DNA of 36,905 bases from an uncultured bacterium (GTDB lineage: Bacteria; Cyanobacteriota; Vampirovibrionia; Gastranaerophilales; Gastranaerophilaceae): assembly GCA_949297715.1 (NCBI GenBank), contig CASFTJ010000016.1:1-36905 (forward strand). The letters are read 5' to 3'. The notes under the pieces are model-generated. The model saw nothing but the letters and a program-made list of their open reading frames with translations, had not been told where the DNA came from and searched no databases. How positions within the stretch are numbered: the stretch's first letter is position 1; each line of letters begins with the position of its first letter. Made by a program: the position numbers and the translations under genes. This document shows positions 14,506 to 23,050 of the stretch, piece by piece.

Positions 14506-16095
14506 ATGATAAATTTTAATTCATATCAGAATAAAAACCTCTTAAAGCAATATCAAAGTGCTCAACAGACAAGTCCTGTGCAAAATAAAAATGATGATAA
14601 AAACTCGCCTGTAAAGACGAGTATTTTTTATATAAACGATGTTCACGGGCAGAATATAAGAATGGAAAGGCTAATTAGTGCCGTAACACAATTTGACAGT
14701 TTTGTGCCTTCCGGAAATGACAAATTAAAGCTGGCCTCAGGCGACATAATGCTTGGAGAGGATGAAAAATCGGTTAAGACAGCAGACAAGTTTTTAAATC
14801 TTGCTGGAATAATGGCGACGGTTGTGGGTAATCACGAATGTGATATGCCGACACAACAGTTTGTTAAATTGGTTGATGATAAAAAGTATAAACTGCTCGG
14901 TATAAATATGAATCCTCCAAAAACAAATCCATTGAGCAAGTATATAGAAAAATCCTACGTACAAGAAATTAACGGAAATAAATACGGTATTATAGGTCTT
15001 GTTCCAAGCGATATGGCCTTGCACGTAAAACTTCAGGAGCATTTGCCCGAACTTGCGGTTGAACCTGATTTGGATAAGAGTATTAGGCAAATACAAAATG
15101 AAGTGGATAAATTTAAAGAGCAGGGCATAAATAAAGTTATACTTCTTTCTCATTCAGGTTACGGAAATGACGTAAAAATTGCACAGCAGGTTAAGGGTAT
15201 TGACGTAATACTTGGGGCGCATACTCATAACCTTCTTGAAGATGTAAAAGAAGGCAAAAATTTGTTTTATTCACCGAACGGAGAGCCTGTGGTTATAACT
15301 CAGGTTGGTCGTGACGGAAAGAATTTTGGTGTTTTAAATCTTGAGTTTGATAAAGACGGTGTTATTACTAAAGTTCAAAATAACGTAGGTAAAACAGAAC
15401 GATACGGAAGAAATCTTGTAGCCAGAAAGGCATTTGAAAAAATTCTCGGTAAACCTGAAATTGTCGGTTACTTATCAAAAGTAGAAAAATTCCCGAAAGA
15501 TATGTATGTTCAGGAAAATGCTCATTGCAACTTTATTGTTGATGCAATGAAGGACATGTTAGGAACTGATATTGCGCTTATGAATGCCGGTAATATAAGA
15601 GGTCAATTTGAAACAGGCCGAGTTGATACAAGAGATTTAGCCGTAATTTCACCTTTTGCAAATAAGGTGGTCGTAATAGATTTGACAGAAGAAGAAATTG
15701 TTAATGCAATAAAACGCAGAATTGAAGTTTCAATAAAATCAAGCTCTCACCGCCCCGGTATTGTACAGGTTTCGGGTTTGAAGTATTCCTTCGATAATCA
15801 GGGCAAACTCTTGTCAATGTCCTTTGTTGATAAAAATAACCAGGAACACCCGATAGATATTAATAACCCGCGAAAAGATAAAAAATATTCCGTAGCTTCA
15901 GATGATTTTTGTATCATAGGTGAAGACGGCGGATTAGGGCTGCCGCACAGACTTAAGGACGCGAAAAAAATCTTCAATCACGACAAAGATGTGGTCGTTG
16001 CCCAATACATAAAAAAACAAACTAAACCTATAACCGTAAAATCAGACGGTCGTATCGTAAATGTGGATGACAGAGAAAATAAGGCTAAGGCTTAA
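14506..16095 (+). CDS. UshA-like bifunctional metallophosphatase/5'-nucleotidase without signal peptide
   Basis: This 529-residue protein has the two-domain 5'-nucleotidase layout. The metallophosphatase motifs are FYINDVHGQ, LASGDIMLG, VGNHECD, LLSHSGYG and LGAHTHN. The C-terminal nucleotide-binding domain has ALMNAGNIRGQFETGRV and VISPFANKVVV, and a late CIIGEDGGLG. Known members hydrolyse nucleotides or UDP-sugars outside the cytoplasm and carry a signal peptide. This one starts with about 35 polar residues (MINFNSYQNKNLLKQYQSAQ onward) and no hydrophobic core. It may therefore act in the cytoplasm or leave by another route. AAGG lies upstream of the ATG. Its stop codon overlaps that of the opposing sigma-factor gene. 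Confidence 0.9.
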   Translation: MINFNSYQNKNLLKQYQSAQQTSPVQNKNDDKNSPVKTSIFYINDVHGQNIRMERLISAVTQFDSFVPSGNDKLKLASGDIMLGEDEKSVKTADKFLNLAGIMATVVGNHECDMPTQQFVKLVDDKKYKLLGINMNPPKTNPLSKYIEKSYVQEINGNKYGIIGLVPSDMALHVKLQEHLPELAVEPDLDKSIRQIQNEVDKFKEQGINKVILLSHSGYGNDVKIAQQVKGIDVILGAHTHNLLEDVKEGKNLFYSPNGEPVVITQVGRDGKNFGVLNLEFDKDGVITKVQNNVGKTERYGRNLVARKAFEKILGKPEIVGYLSKVEKFPKDMYVQENAHCNFIVDAMKDMLGTDIALMNAGNIRGQFETGRVDTRDLAVISPFANKVVVIDLTEEEIVNAIKRRIEVSIKSSSHRPGIVQVSGLKYSFDNQGKLLSMSFVDKNNQEHPIDINNPRKDKKYSVASDDFCIIGEDGGLGLPHRLKDAKKIFNHDKDVVVAQYIKKQTKPITVKSDGRIVNVDDRENKAKA

Positions 16096-16754
16096 TAATC
16101 ATACTGCTCGCGGCTGTTTAGATATTCTTTTATAAAGTTCAAGGAGGATTGTACAATACGGGTAACACGAGAAGGTGAAAGACCGATTTGAGTTGCAATA
16201 TCTTTTACCTGCATATTTCTGTAAAATCTATATTCAACAACAGTTCTTTCCTTTGGCGGAAGTTTAGAAATCGCAGCCCTAATCATTCTGCCTAATTCTG
16301 TAATTTCCGCCTGTTCATCAGGCTTTGCGTGAGGATCCTTCAGAAAATCAAACGGTGAATCGTTGTCACTGGCTGCAGCCGCAAGCCCGTCAATAGACAA
16401 AACAGTTTCGTAAATGGTTTCACGGATTTTAGCCTTTTGCATGTCCATTCCTTCGACTTCTTCTTCCGACGAAACCTCATCATCAGCGGCATGCTTCATT
16501 GAATACCATTTGTATCTTATACGAAGTTCATTTCTTATTGCCCATCTTACGGCTGTTGCTATGTATGCAAGGTTGTAATTCTCTAATTGTTCTGCTGTTT
16601 TATTGGCAATTATACCTTGAACAGCAATAATACCTATTGATAAAAGTTCCTCATATTCAACCATATGAGAAGGTATTCTTCTATGTTCAACCTTTGCAAC
16701 TTTTCTTACTATATCAAGGTATTTTTGTAATCTGTTTTGTTCTTGCATAATCAT
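16092..16754 (-). CDS. Sigma-70 family sigma factor, FliA-like
   Basis: This 220-residue alternative sigma factor has a region 2 (YEELLSIGIIAVQG, then YIATAVRWAIRNELRIRYKWYS), a variable acidic linker, and a region 4 helix-turn-helix (SKLPPKERTVVEYRFYRNMQ, then VKDIATQIGLSPSRVTRIVQ). It begins 2 nt after the flhB stop on the same strand with no clear ribosome site, so it is probably translated by coupling. That context, as in many flhB-flhF-fliA operons, suggests the flagellar sigma factor, but the sequence alone does not separate it from other group 3 sigmas. A paralogue lies at 35179-35790. An ATG two codons in is an alternative start. Confidence 0.85.
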   Translation of the reverse strand: MIMQEQNRLQKYLDIVRKVAKVEHRRIPSHMVEYEELLSIGIIAVQGIIANKTAEQLENYNLAYIATAVRWAIRNELRIRYKWYSMKHAADDEVSSEEEVEGMDMQKAKIRETIYETVLSIDGLAAAASDNDSPFDFLKDPHAKPDEQAEITELGRMIRAAISKLPPKERTVVEYRFYRNMQVKDIATQIGLSPSRVTRIVQSSLNFIKEYLNSREQYDY

Positions 16755-16756
16755 GA

Positions 16757-17854
16757 TTATTTTTTAGTCTTAGGCTCTTGCCCTATTGTACTTCTATTAG
16801 GATTATTTTTCAAGTTGTAAACAAAAAGTAAAATTTCAGCAATTGCTTTGTATAGTTCCGGCGGAATCTGGTGGTTAAGGTCTACCATTTTGAATAATGC
16901 CCTTGCAACAGGCGGATTTTCTATTACCGGAACATTGTGGTCTTTTGCTATTTGTATAATTTTCTTTGCGATAAGCTCTGTTCCTTTGGCAATAAGTGTT
17001 GGTGAATCCATTTCTTCTGCTTTATACTTAAGTGCACATGCTATATGGATTGGGTTTGTGACGACGAAATCAGCATCAGGAACCGAATCCATCATACCTC
17101 GTTGAAGCATTTGCATACGTCTTTGGCGAAGTGCCGCCTTAACGTTCGGATCTCCTTCTGTGTTTTTGTATTCATCTTTAATCTCTTTAAATGACATTTT
17201 TTGGTCTTTTAAAAATTTCCATTTCGTAACCCCATAATCTGCTGCTGCGATTACAAGGAATGCAATGCAGGCTTTAAAGATAAATTCCGTAATAAGCTTT
17301 CCGAATTCTATCAAAACCGCAAAGTTGTTGTCTATTGCCGCAAGCATTAAGATATGCTCAATATGATCCATATAAACAACCCAGCCGATATAACCGAGCA
17401 GAATAACTTTTACAATATTTTTGAAAAGTTCAAACAGGGTTTTAATAGACATAATATTTTTGAAATATTTAGTCGGGTTAAGTTTATCAAGTTTTGGCAT
17501 CAAAGGTGCTGTTGCAACAAGCGGTCCGACCTGTATAAAATCTGCCAAAATTGCGACAAACCACGCAAGAAAAAGTATTGGTCCGATTATTAACAAAGCT
17601 GCTTTTACCGTAATTGTAAATATATAAGCCATTCCGACTTCATCAAGGTGGGCATTTGGAATCTGCTCGTACATAAGCGTGAAAAGCTGTGCAATTTGAT
17701 CCCATACAAATGGAGCAACTCCAACTATTGCTGAAAATAAAACAAGCAATGAAACTGCGGTTGAAAAATCTTTAGATTTTACAACCTGACCTTCTTTTCT
17801 TGCCTGTTCAAGTTTCCTTGGGGTGGCATCAAATTGTTTATCTTCATCACCCAT
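16757..17854 (-). CDS. flhB: Flagellar export switch protein FlhB
   Basis: This 365-residue protein has the FlhB opening ATPRKLEQARKEGQVVKSKD, four membrane segments (about 32-52, 75-105, 142-162 and 183-206), the linker and the cytoplasmic domain. The autocleavage site reads VVTNPIHIACALKY, so the usual NPTH is NPIH at 267-270. Asn and Pro, the residues that support cleavage, are kept. FlhB controls the switch from rod/hook to filament export with FliK, whose gene is at 10088. AGGAAG precedes the ATG, with an extended -10 promoter upstream. The C-terminal tail is lysine-rich. Confidence 0.96.
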   Translation of the reverse strand: MGDEDKQFDATPRKLEQARKEGQVVKSKDFSTAVSLLVLFSAIVGVAPFVWDQIAQLFTLMYEQIPNAHLDEVGMAYIFTITVKAALLIIGPILFLAWFVAILADFIQVGPLVATAPLMPKLDKLNPTKYFKNIMSIKTLFELFKNIVKVILLGYIGWVVYMDHIEHILMLAAIDNNFAVLIEFGKLITEFIFKACIAFLVIAAADYGVTKWKFLKDQKMSFKEIKDEYKNTEGDPNVKAALRQRRMQMLQRGMMDSVPDADFVVTNPIHIACALKYKAEEMDSPTLIAKGTELIAKKIIQIAKDHNVPVIENPPVARALFKMVDLNHQIPPELYKAIAEILLFVYNLKNNPNRSTIGQEPKTKK

Positions 17855-17877
17855 ACTACTTCCTTTTCTTAATGAAT

Positions 17878-17886
17878 ATTATAGCA
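17878..17886 (-). promoter_or_regulatory. Extended -10 promoter of flhB
   Basis: On the minus strand TGC TATAAT (17886 to 17878) forms an extended -10 element 23 bp before the flhB ATG, with no good -35. The same TGC-TA-AAT pattern lies before metF and the AsmA-like gene. Confidence 0.6.
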
Positions 17887-17916
17887 TGGTCAAAAATAAT
17901 TTATAAAATGCTTAAG

Positions 17917-18318
17917 TTAAGCATTATTTGCCTTTTCATTTTCTTCTTTTACAAGCTGCTCTGCTTTTTCTGCAATTCGGTTCTGGTCATCAGCCCATTT
18001 TCGGAGTTTTAATTGTAGCGGTTCCATTTTTTTATAAATTGGCCATGTTATTAAATAGCCGAATATTCCGGCGCCAAGTCCTACAATTAAGTTTATTTTT
18101 GTGTGTTTTTTAGCAAGTTTATTAAGCTCTTTAGCTGTACGGTTTTTATTATTTTGGGTTAAAATAAATTTATCCATAGTTTCAAGTACCCCAAAAGTAC
18201 CTGCTGCTGAGGCCCAAAACTCTGCACCTTTGTAGCTATCTTTTAAAACATTATACTTTCTTTCTTCCTCAGTTTTAGAATAAGTGTATTTGGATGTGAA
18301 ATTCGGTTGAATTTGCAT
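17917..18318 (-). CDS. Unknown small protein with one or two membrane segments
   Basis: This 133-residue protein starts MQIQPNFTSKYTYSKTEEER, a polar N-terminus with no cleavable signal. It has a hydrophobic stretch at about 75-92 (INLIVGLGAGIFGYLITW) and a weaker one near 33-45. A Lys/Glu-rich helical tail (about 97-133) may be coiled coil. A strong AAGGAGG lies just before the ATG. It follows deoC by 45 bp on the same strand and precedes flhB, which has its own promoter. I do not recognise the family. Confidence 0.7.
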   Translation of the reverse strand: MQIQPNFTSKYTYSKTEEERKYNVLKDSYKGAEFWASAAGTFGVLETMDKFILTQNNKNRTAKELNKLAKKHTKINLIVGLGAGIFGYLITWPIYKKMEPLQLKLRKWADDQNRIAEKAEQLVKEENEKANNA

Positions 18319-18363
18319 AAAATCCTCCTTGTAATATTTTAAAACCTCTAAAAAATATTTTTG

Positions 18364-19020
18364 CTAGTCAGCGTTTACAATTTTTACTCCGCTGCTTGTT
18401 CCAAGTCTTTCTGCACCTGCTTTGAGCATTTTTATTGCGGTTTCTTTATCTCTTATTCCGCCTGAAGCTTTTACTTTTAACCCGTAAGGAAAAACTGTTT
18501 TATACATCAATTCAACATCTTCAGCTTTTGCGCCGACTCCGCCTTTTACAAAACCTGTTGAGGTCTTTACAAAATCCGCTTTTGCTTCAATACAAAGTTC
18601 GCATGCTTTTTTGATTTCTTCCTTATCAAGCAAATCTGTTTCTAAAATAACTTTCAGCGGTTTATCTTTGCAGGCTGATTTTACGGTTTCGATGTCATAT
18701 TTTACAAATTCATAATCCTTATTTTTTAAGGCCGTAACGTTAATAACCATATCAATTTCATCAGCTCCGTCTTCTATGGCTAGTTTTGTTTCGTAAGCCT
18801 TTACTTCAGGTCTGTTTGCGCCAAGAGGAAACCCTACTACTGTCACGATTTTAACGTTACTTTCTTTAAGATTTTCTTTTGCAAGCTTTACATACATAGG
18901 GTTCACGCAAACCCCAAGAAATTCATGCTTTTTGGCTTCTTCAAAAAGTTTTATAAAGTCTTCTTCCTTTGCATCTTGTTTAAGCAGTGTGTGTTCAATA
19001 TGTTTGTTTAAGTTTTCCAT
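18364..19020 (-). CDS. deoC: Deoxyribose-phosphate aldolase
   Basis: This 218-residue TIM-barrel class I aldolase splits 2-deoxyribose 5-phosphate into glyceraldehyde 3-phosphate and acetaldehyde, in deoxynucleoside catabolism. It opens with HIEHTLLKQDAKEEDF. GADEIDMVINV holds the conserved Asp90, FVKTSTGF the Schiff-base Lys152, and LKVKASGGIR the second Lys184. The length is normal. AATAGGAGA precedes the ATG. It lies 11 bp after metF on the same strand, so the two are one transcript although their pathways differ. No other deo genes are in the window. Confidence 0.97.
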   Translation of the reverse strand: MENLNKHIEHTLLKQDAKEEDFIKLFEEAKKHEFLGVCVNPMYVKLAKENLKESNVKIVTVVGFPLGANRPEVKAYETKLAIEDGADEIDMVINVTALKNKDYEFVKYDIETVKSACKDKPLKVILETDLLDKEEIKKACELCIEAKADFVKTSTGFVKGGVGAKAEDVELMYKTVFPYGLKVKASGGIRDKETAIKMLKAGAERLGTSSGVKIVNAD

Positions 19021-19031
19021 AAGCTCTCCTA

Positions 19032-19883
19032 TTATAAAATGTTGTCTAAAATTTTTGATGTTGAAAATGCTTTATTAAGTGTAAAAAAGTGAAGCCCTTT
19101 TACTTTGTTTTCAATCAGTTCGGCGCATTGTTTTGTTGCAAATTCTATGCCGAGATTTTTTATATAGTCTTTGTCTTGGGAGTGGTTTATAATTTTTTCT
19201 TTTAATTCTTTTGGAATGGTCACTCTTGCAAGCGGCATAATTTTTTCAAGCTGTTTAAAGCTGATAATCGGCATAATCCCTGCGATTACAGGAACTTGTA
19301 TCTTAGCTTTTTCAAGTCTTTCAAGGTAAGCAAAAAACTTATCGTTTTCAAAAAACATCTGGGTAAAAATGGCATCGGCGCCTGAGTTAATCTTCTTTTT
19401 TAAGTTTTCAATATCATTTTCTATTGTTTTGCTTTCCAAGTGCCCTTCAGGGTAGCCTGCTACTGCTATCGAAAAATCAGTATTGGTTTTAATGTATTCT
19501 ACAAGGTTGTTTGCATAGCAAAAGTAATTGCAAATTTCGTTACTATTCTCAGGGTAATCCCCTCTTAGTGCCAGCACATTTTCTGTTTTAAGCGATTTTA
19601 AAAAACTTATATGAGAATCAATTTCTTCTTTGAAACGGTTAATGCAGGTTATATGGGGCATTATATCCGTGTCGAATGTTTGTTTAAGCTTTTCTAAAAC
19701 TGTTTTGTATGCTCGGCTTTTTTTACCGGTTGCACCGCAGGTTAGTGAGAAAAATTGCGGGGTATATTTATTTAAAATTGTTATTTCATTTTGTAATTTT
19801 TTAAATTTTTCTTCGTCGTCGGGCGGAAAAATCTCAAATGATATAATCGTTTTTTCGGATTGGTAGATCTCTCTTAATTTCAT
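19032..19883 (-). CDS. metF: Methylenetetrahydrofolate reductase
   Basis: This 283-residue FAD-dependent TIM barrel makes 5-methyl-THF for methionine synthesis. It shows SFEIFPPDDEEKF with the catalytic Glu near 17, FFSLTCGATGKKSRAY, NVLALRGDYP, VAGYPEGH and DAIFTQMFFENDKF, and ends GLHFFTLNKA, all typical of MetF. Length matches bacterial MetF, without the eukaryotic regulatory domain. No ribosome site precedes the ATG. An extended -10 (TGC TATAAT) ends only 6 nt before the start codon, so the mRNA is predicted to be leaderless. deoC follows at 11 bp. Confidence 0.96.
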   Translation of the reverse strand: MKLREIYQSEKTIISFEIFPPDDEEKFKKLQNEITILNKYTPQFFSLTCGATGKKSRAYKTVLEKLKQTFDTDIMPHITCINRFKEEIDSHISFLKSLKTENVLALRGDYPENSNEICNYFCYANNLVEYIKTNTDFSIAVAGYPEGHLESKTIENDIENLKKKINSGADAIFTQMFFENDKFFAYLERLEKAKIQVPVIAGIMPIISFKQLEKIMPLARVTIPKELKEKIINHSQDKDYIKNLGIEFATKQCAELIENKVKGLHFFTLNKAFSTSKILDNIL

Positions 19884-19889
19884 AAGCTG

Positions 19890-19898
19890 ATTATAGCA
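19890..19898 (-). promoter_or_regulatory. Extended -10 promoter of metF, giving a leaderless mRNA
   Basis: TGC TATAAT on the minus strand ends at 19890 and the ATG begins at 19883. A normal 6-7 nt discriminator puts the transcription start on or next to the A of the ATG. Confidence 0.6.
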
Positions 19899-19939
19899 TG
19901 TTTTTAGTAATATTGCAGAATTTTATTATAAATTCTATA

Positions 19940-19979
19940 TTAAAAAGCACCTTTTTTATATTAAAAAGATGCTTTTTAA
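19940..19979 (-). terminator. Long hairpin, terminator of the phosphohexomutase gene
   Basis: TTAAAAAGCA (19940-19949) pairs with TGCTTTTTAA (19970-19979). After one C-A mismatch, an inner CTTTTT (19951-19956) pairs with AAAAAG (19963-19968). The stop codon at 19997 lies just upstream on the minus strand. The AT-rich stem is long, but the T tract is interrupted. Confidence 0.65.
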
Positions 19980-19996
19980 ATTCGATTTTTCAGATA

Positions 19997-22264
19997 TTAG
20001 AAACTGTATTGGGGAATTTCAAATTTTTCGTTATTAGCGTCTTTATCCACGAATGCAAGGTAATAATCCATCGCCTTATCTTTTGCGGAGTTATAGAATT
20101 CATCATCAATGTATTTTTTGTGAATTTCAGTTCTAAAACCGCTGTAATTTCCCATATTAGCGGCGTAAAGCTCAAGAACGCTTTTATCAATTCCCGCTCC
20201 GTAAGCTTTTGTTTTGGCGTCTGTTCCTGACGGGCGGATTTCTATAAATTTGTCGTTAAATTCAAGATATGTTCCGTCGCCTACAAATTTTATAGACAAA
20301 AGATTGTCGAAACAAAGGCTCTTGAAGGAATCGTTCAGAACTTCTTTCACATCATCAAGTGTCATTTTACCTTCTTTAACAGCTATTGCCATTGTAAGAT
20401 AGAATAAATCGTTTTCTGTTCTTTTCTTTTCGCCTTCGGCTTTTGATTTTTTAAGTTTTTCAATATCAGGCTCGGATTCGTTGTAATAAGCTATATCAAT
20501 TCTTGTGTCATATCGGCCTTTTATCGAGCATTCGTCGAAGATTCTGACTAAATTTCTTGACAATGATATGTCTTGAAGGCTTGCGATTAAAGCTGATGCA
20601 ACAATTATAGCTTCCGTTGCACTCTTTTCTCTCATCGCAACCGCAAATCTTCCGGAATTTGATTTTATGAGATCTTCCGTTCCCATAATCATTCCGCCGC
20701 TTTCTTCTCCCGCAAAAATCAAACGAGGATTTACACCGAGGTTTATTGTGTTTGAAAATACGTCGTCTACCAAAACTTCTTTATCAGGATTGTTCTTAAG
20801 TTTTAATTCGACTTTTTTCATTATGTTTGCTATTTCTTTAAATCCGACAGGAACATTTACAACTTTAACTCCCTGATGTTTCGCCCATTCATCCCAGCTT
20901 AGGGCAGAGGCGGTTGTTTTTATCATAAATCTCGGGTGATTATCCCACAATCCTTGTGCTTTAAGCTGCTTTGCCTGAAAATCCATAAGCATTAAGAAGG
21001 CTTGATTTGCCGTGAAAATCGTCAAAATTGATTTTTCGTCAAGTTTGATGTAATCAATTCCTGCTTCTTCAAGTTTCGGTGCTCTTAGAATTGTTTCTTT
21101 CTGCGCAATTGTAAGTCTGTCATGATCAGGATCCGTAATCAGAACAGTCGTCAAATATGGCATGTCTTTAAGTTTTTCTTCGTAGTGCATTGTCTCAATT
21201 ACAGGGAAATACTTCTTGCCGTCAGGGCGTTTTGCAAGAACCGTTGCGTCTACTGAATAATCGTAGAAAGCTTTTTCTCCCTTTGGTGTGTGGTCGTATT
21301 TGCCGATTGAGTGGAAGAAAGGATCTTCTTCCGTGTTAAACCATACAAATTTATCCGAAATATCAAGCTTCTTTAATACTCTGCTTAACGTTCTGTGAGC
21401 TGAGCCGCCAACATTTTCTATTACTATTTCTCCTTCAAAATTCTTTATGAGATTAAGGTTGTGTTTTTGTGCAACTCCGGATTTAAGGTATTCAACATAA
21501 AGGTTTGTGCCGTCTTCAAGTGATTTCATTATTTTTTCGTCTATAAGCTGGCTGTCGTTTTTTGCTATTTTAATTTCGTAAGTACCTTTCTTTTCTGTTT
21601 CTTCAAAAATTTCTCTTATTTTATCGACAAATTCAAGACTTTCTTCCGGAAGATACTGGCTGCCTTGTGAGTTCAAGTCTTTTGTTGCATTTTTTACGGA
21701 AATTCCGTGAGAAGATGTGATGTATTCTCCGCCTAAAAGGTCAAGTTTGAATGCTAAAAATGATGCAAGCCAAATAGGAATTGTTTTTCTGCCTTCGGGA
21801 AGAAGTGTTTTAATCCCTTGAGCTGCCTGGATTCTTGCAATAGCCTCCAAATATAAATCCGAATTGTAACGGACTTCTCTGCCTGCTATTTTTAGAATTT
21901 CTTTTCCCTGATATTTTTCTCTTGCAACAAGTGCTTTGGCTAAAGTTGCAAGAACGATTCCGACAAGGTTAATCGGAAATCTTGTGTCTTGCGGGAAAAG
22001 AATGTTCTGCGGACCTCTTATGCCTGCTGTTGAAACTTTCGCTTCTTTTGCATAATTTGCAAACCACTCTTTTAAGTTTAATCCTTCAGGATTTTTTTCT
22101 TTATCATAAGCTTCAAGATGCTCTCTTTTTAATGTAAAAGTAAATTCGTTTTTGTTGTCAAAATTCATTAAATCAAGCTGTTTTATATAATTAGGTGTCT
22201 TTTCGTAAACGCTTTCAAAAAGCTCGTTTTCAAGCTGATTGTTTGATTTTTTGATTGCGGTCAT
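19997..22264 (-). CDS. Long alpha-D-phosphohexomutase (phosphoglucomutase/phosphomannomutase family)
   Basis: This 755-residue protein has all four domains of the family in order: STAGIRGPQN near 78-87, the active-site serine loop YITSSHGIS at 181-189, the metal loop ITDPDHDRL with Asp378/380/382, the sugar loop FAGEESGG at 517-524 and the phosphate loop RPSGTDAKTKAY at 677-688. The family usually has about 450-580 residues; extra length lies before domain 1 and around 190-300 and 585-620. The serine loop reads TSSHG instead of the usual TASHNP. It would interconvert hexose 1- and 6-phosphates for glycogen or envelope sugars; the substrate cannot be told. AAGGAG precedes the ATG, and it is divergent from plsC. 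Confidence 0.85.
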   Translation of the reverse strand: MTAIKKSNNQLENELFESVYEKTPNYIKQLDLMNFDNKNEFTFTLKREHLEAYDKEKNPEGLNLKEWFANYAKEAKVSTAGIRGPQNILFPQDTRFPINLVGIVLATLAKALVAREKYQGKEILKIAGREVRYNSDLYLEAIARIQAAQGIKTLLPEGRKTIPIWLASFLAFKLDLLGGEYITSSHGISVKNATKDLNSQGSQYLPEESLEFVDKIREIFEETEKKGTYEIKIAKNDSQLIDEKIMKSLEDGTNLYVEYLKSGVAQKHNLNLIKNFEGEIVIENVGGSAHRTLSRVLKKLDISDKFVWFNTEEDPFFHSIGKYDHTPKGEKAFYDYSVDATVLAKRPDGKKYFPVIETMHYEEKLKDMPYLTTVLITDPDHDRLTIAQKETILRAPKLEEAGIDYIKLDEKSILTIFTANQAFLMLMDFQAKQLKAQGLWDNHPRFMIKTTASALSWDEWAKHQGVKVVNVPVGFKEIANIMKKVELKLKNNPDKEVLVDDVFSNTINLGVNPRLIFAGEESGGMIMGTEDLIKSNSGRFAVAMREKSATEAIIVASALIASLQDISLSRNLVRIFDECSIKGRYDTRIDIAYYNESEPDIEKLKKSKAEGEKKRTENDLFYLTMAIAVKEGKMTLDDVKEVLNDSFKSLCFDNLLSIKFVGDGTYLEFNDKFIEIRPSGTDAKTKAYGAGIDKSVLELYAANMGNYSGFRTEIHKKYIDDEFYNSAKDKAMDYYLAFVDKDANNEKFEIPQYSF

Positions 22265-22299
22265 TGCTTTCTCCTTATTTAATACTGCTATATAGCTGA

Positions 22300-22348
22300 A
22301 TTATATAAGAAAAATAACTATTGTTCAATATTTATTTTGATATATAAT
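22300..22348. promoter_or_regulatory. Back-to-back promoters with overlapping -35 boxes
   Basis: For the acyltransferase genes (+): TTGTTC 22321-22326, a 16-bp spacer and TATAAT 22343-22348. For the phosphohexomutase (-): TTGAAC (22328 to 22323), a 17-bp spacer and TATAAT (22305 to 22300). The two -35 hexamers share four bases in TTGTTCAA, so polymerase should bind one side at a time. Confidence 0.75.
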
Positions 22349-22372
22349 ATTTTTAAGGGAGTCAAATAAATA

Positions 22373-23038
22373 ATGAGTAAAGAACCTAAGAATTATTCCA
22401 AAAGACCTGTTGAAACTTTCAATAAATGGAGATCACTTTTTCAGATAATTGTATGTAAGTTTTTCTATATGATTAGATTAAAGCTTGTGTATAGGCTAAA
22501 AGTAGAAGGGCTGGAAAATGTTCCAAAGGATAATGCTTATATAGTTTGTCCGAATCATCTTTCAACACTTGATCCACCGCTTGTTGCCGCTGTTATGCCG
22601 AGAAGAGTTTCTTTCATGGCTAAAAAGGAATTGTTTGATATAAGGTTTTTAAGATGGTGGATTGATTGGTTAGGTGCTTTTGCAGTCAATAGAGAAAGCC
22701 TTGGGCCTTCGACAATTAAAACCGTTATGAATATTAAAAAAAGTAAATGGGTATTTGGTATTTTCCCGCAGGGAACAAGAGGTGAGGTCGGCGTAATTGA
22801 AAATATCTCTAAAGGTTTTGCTGGACTTGCTAAAATAACTAAGTGTTCTGTGCTTCCTGTTGGAATTACAGGTACTAACGAAGTTAAAAGAATTCCGTTT
22901 TCGGGACAGATTATCGTCAAAATAGGTAAGCCTATTCCTTACAGTGATGATACGGAAGAAGTTGTTTCTCAATGGATTGCACAAATTCAAGAATTGACGG
23001 GCTTTAAATATCTTGAAGCTGAAAATAAAGTTAGTTAG
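22373..23038 (+). CDS. plsC: 1-acyl-sn-glycerol-3-phosphate acyltransferase (PlsC family), first copy
   Basis: This 221-residue membrane-associated acyltransferase makes phosphatidic acid from lysophosphatidate. The catalytic NHLSTLDPP (HX4D) is at 61-69 and the acceptor-binding FPQGTRG near 136-142. A later LPVGITGTNEV and KIGKPIPY are typical. A hydrophobic segment near 22-38 may anchor it. AAGGGAG precedes the ATG by about 10 nt. A second copy follows after 12 bp. One of the two may use a different acyl acceptor. Confidence 0.92.
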   Translation: MSKEPKNYSKRPVETFNKWRSLFQIIVCKFFYMIRLKLVYRLKVEGLENVPKDNAYIVCPNHLSTLDPPLVAAVMPRRVSFMAKKELFDIRFLRWWIDWLGAFAVNRESLGPSTIKTVMNIKKSKWVFGIFPQGTRGEVGVIENISKGFAGLAKITKCSVLPVGITGTNEVKRIPFSGQIIVKIGKPIPYSDDTEEVVSQWIAQIQELTGFKYLEAENKVS

Positions 23039-23050
23039 GAGTTTAGAGTT

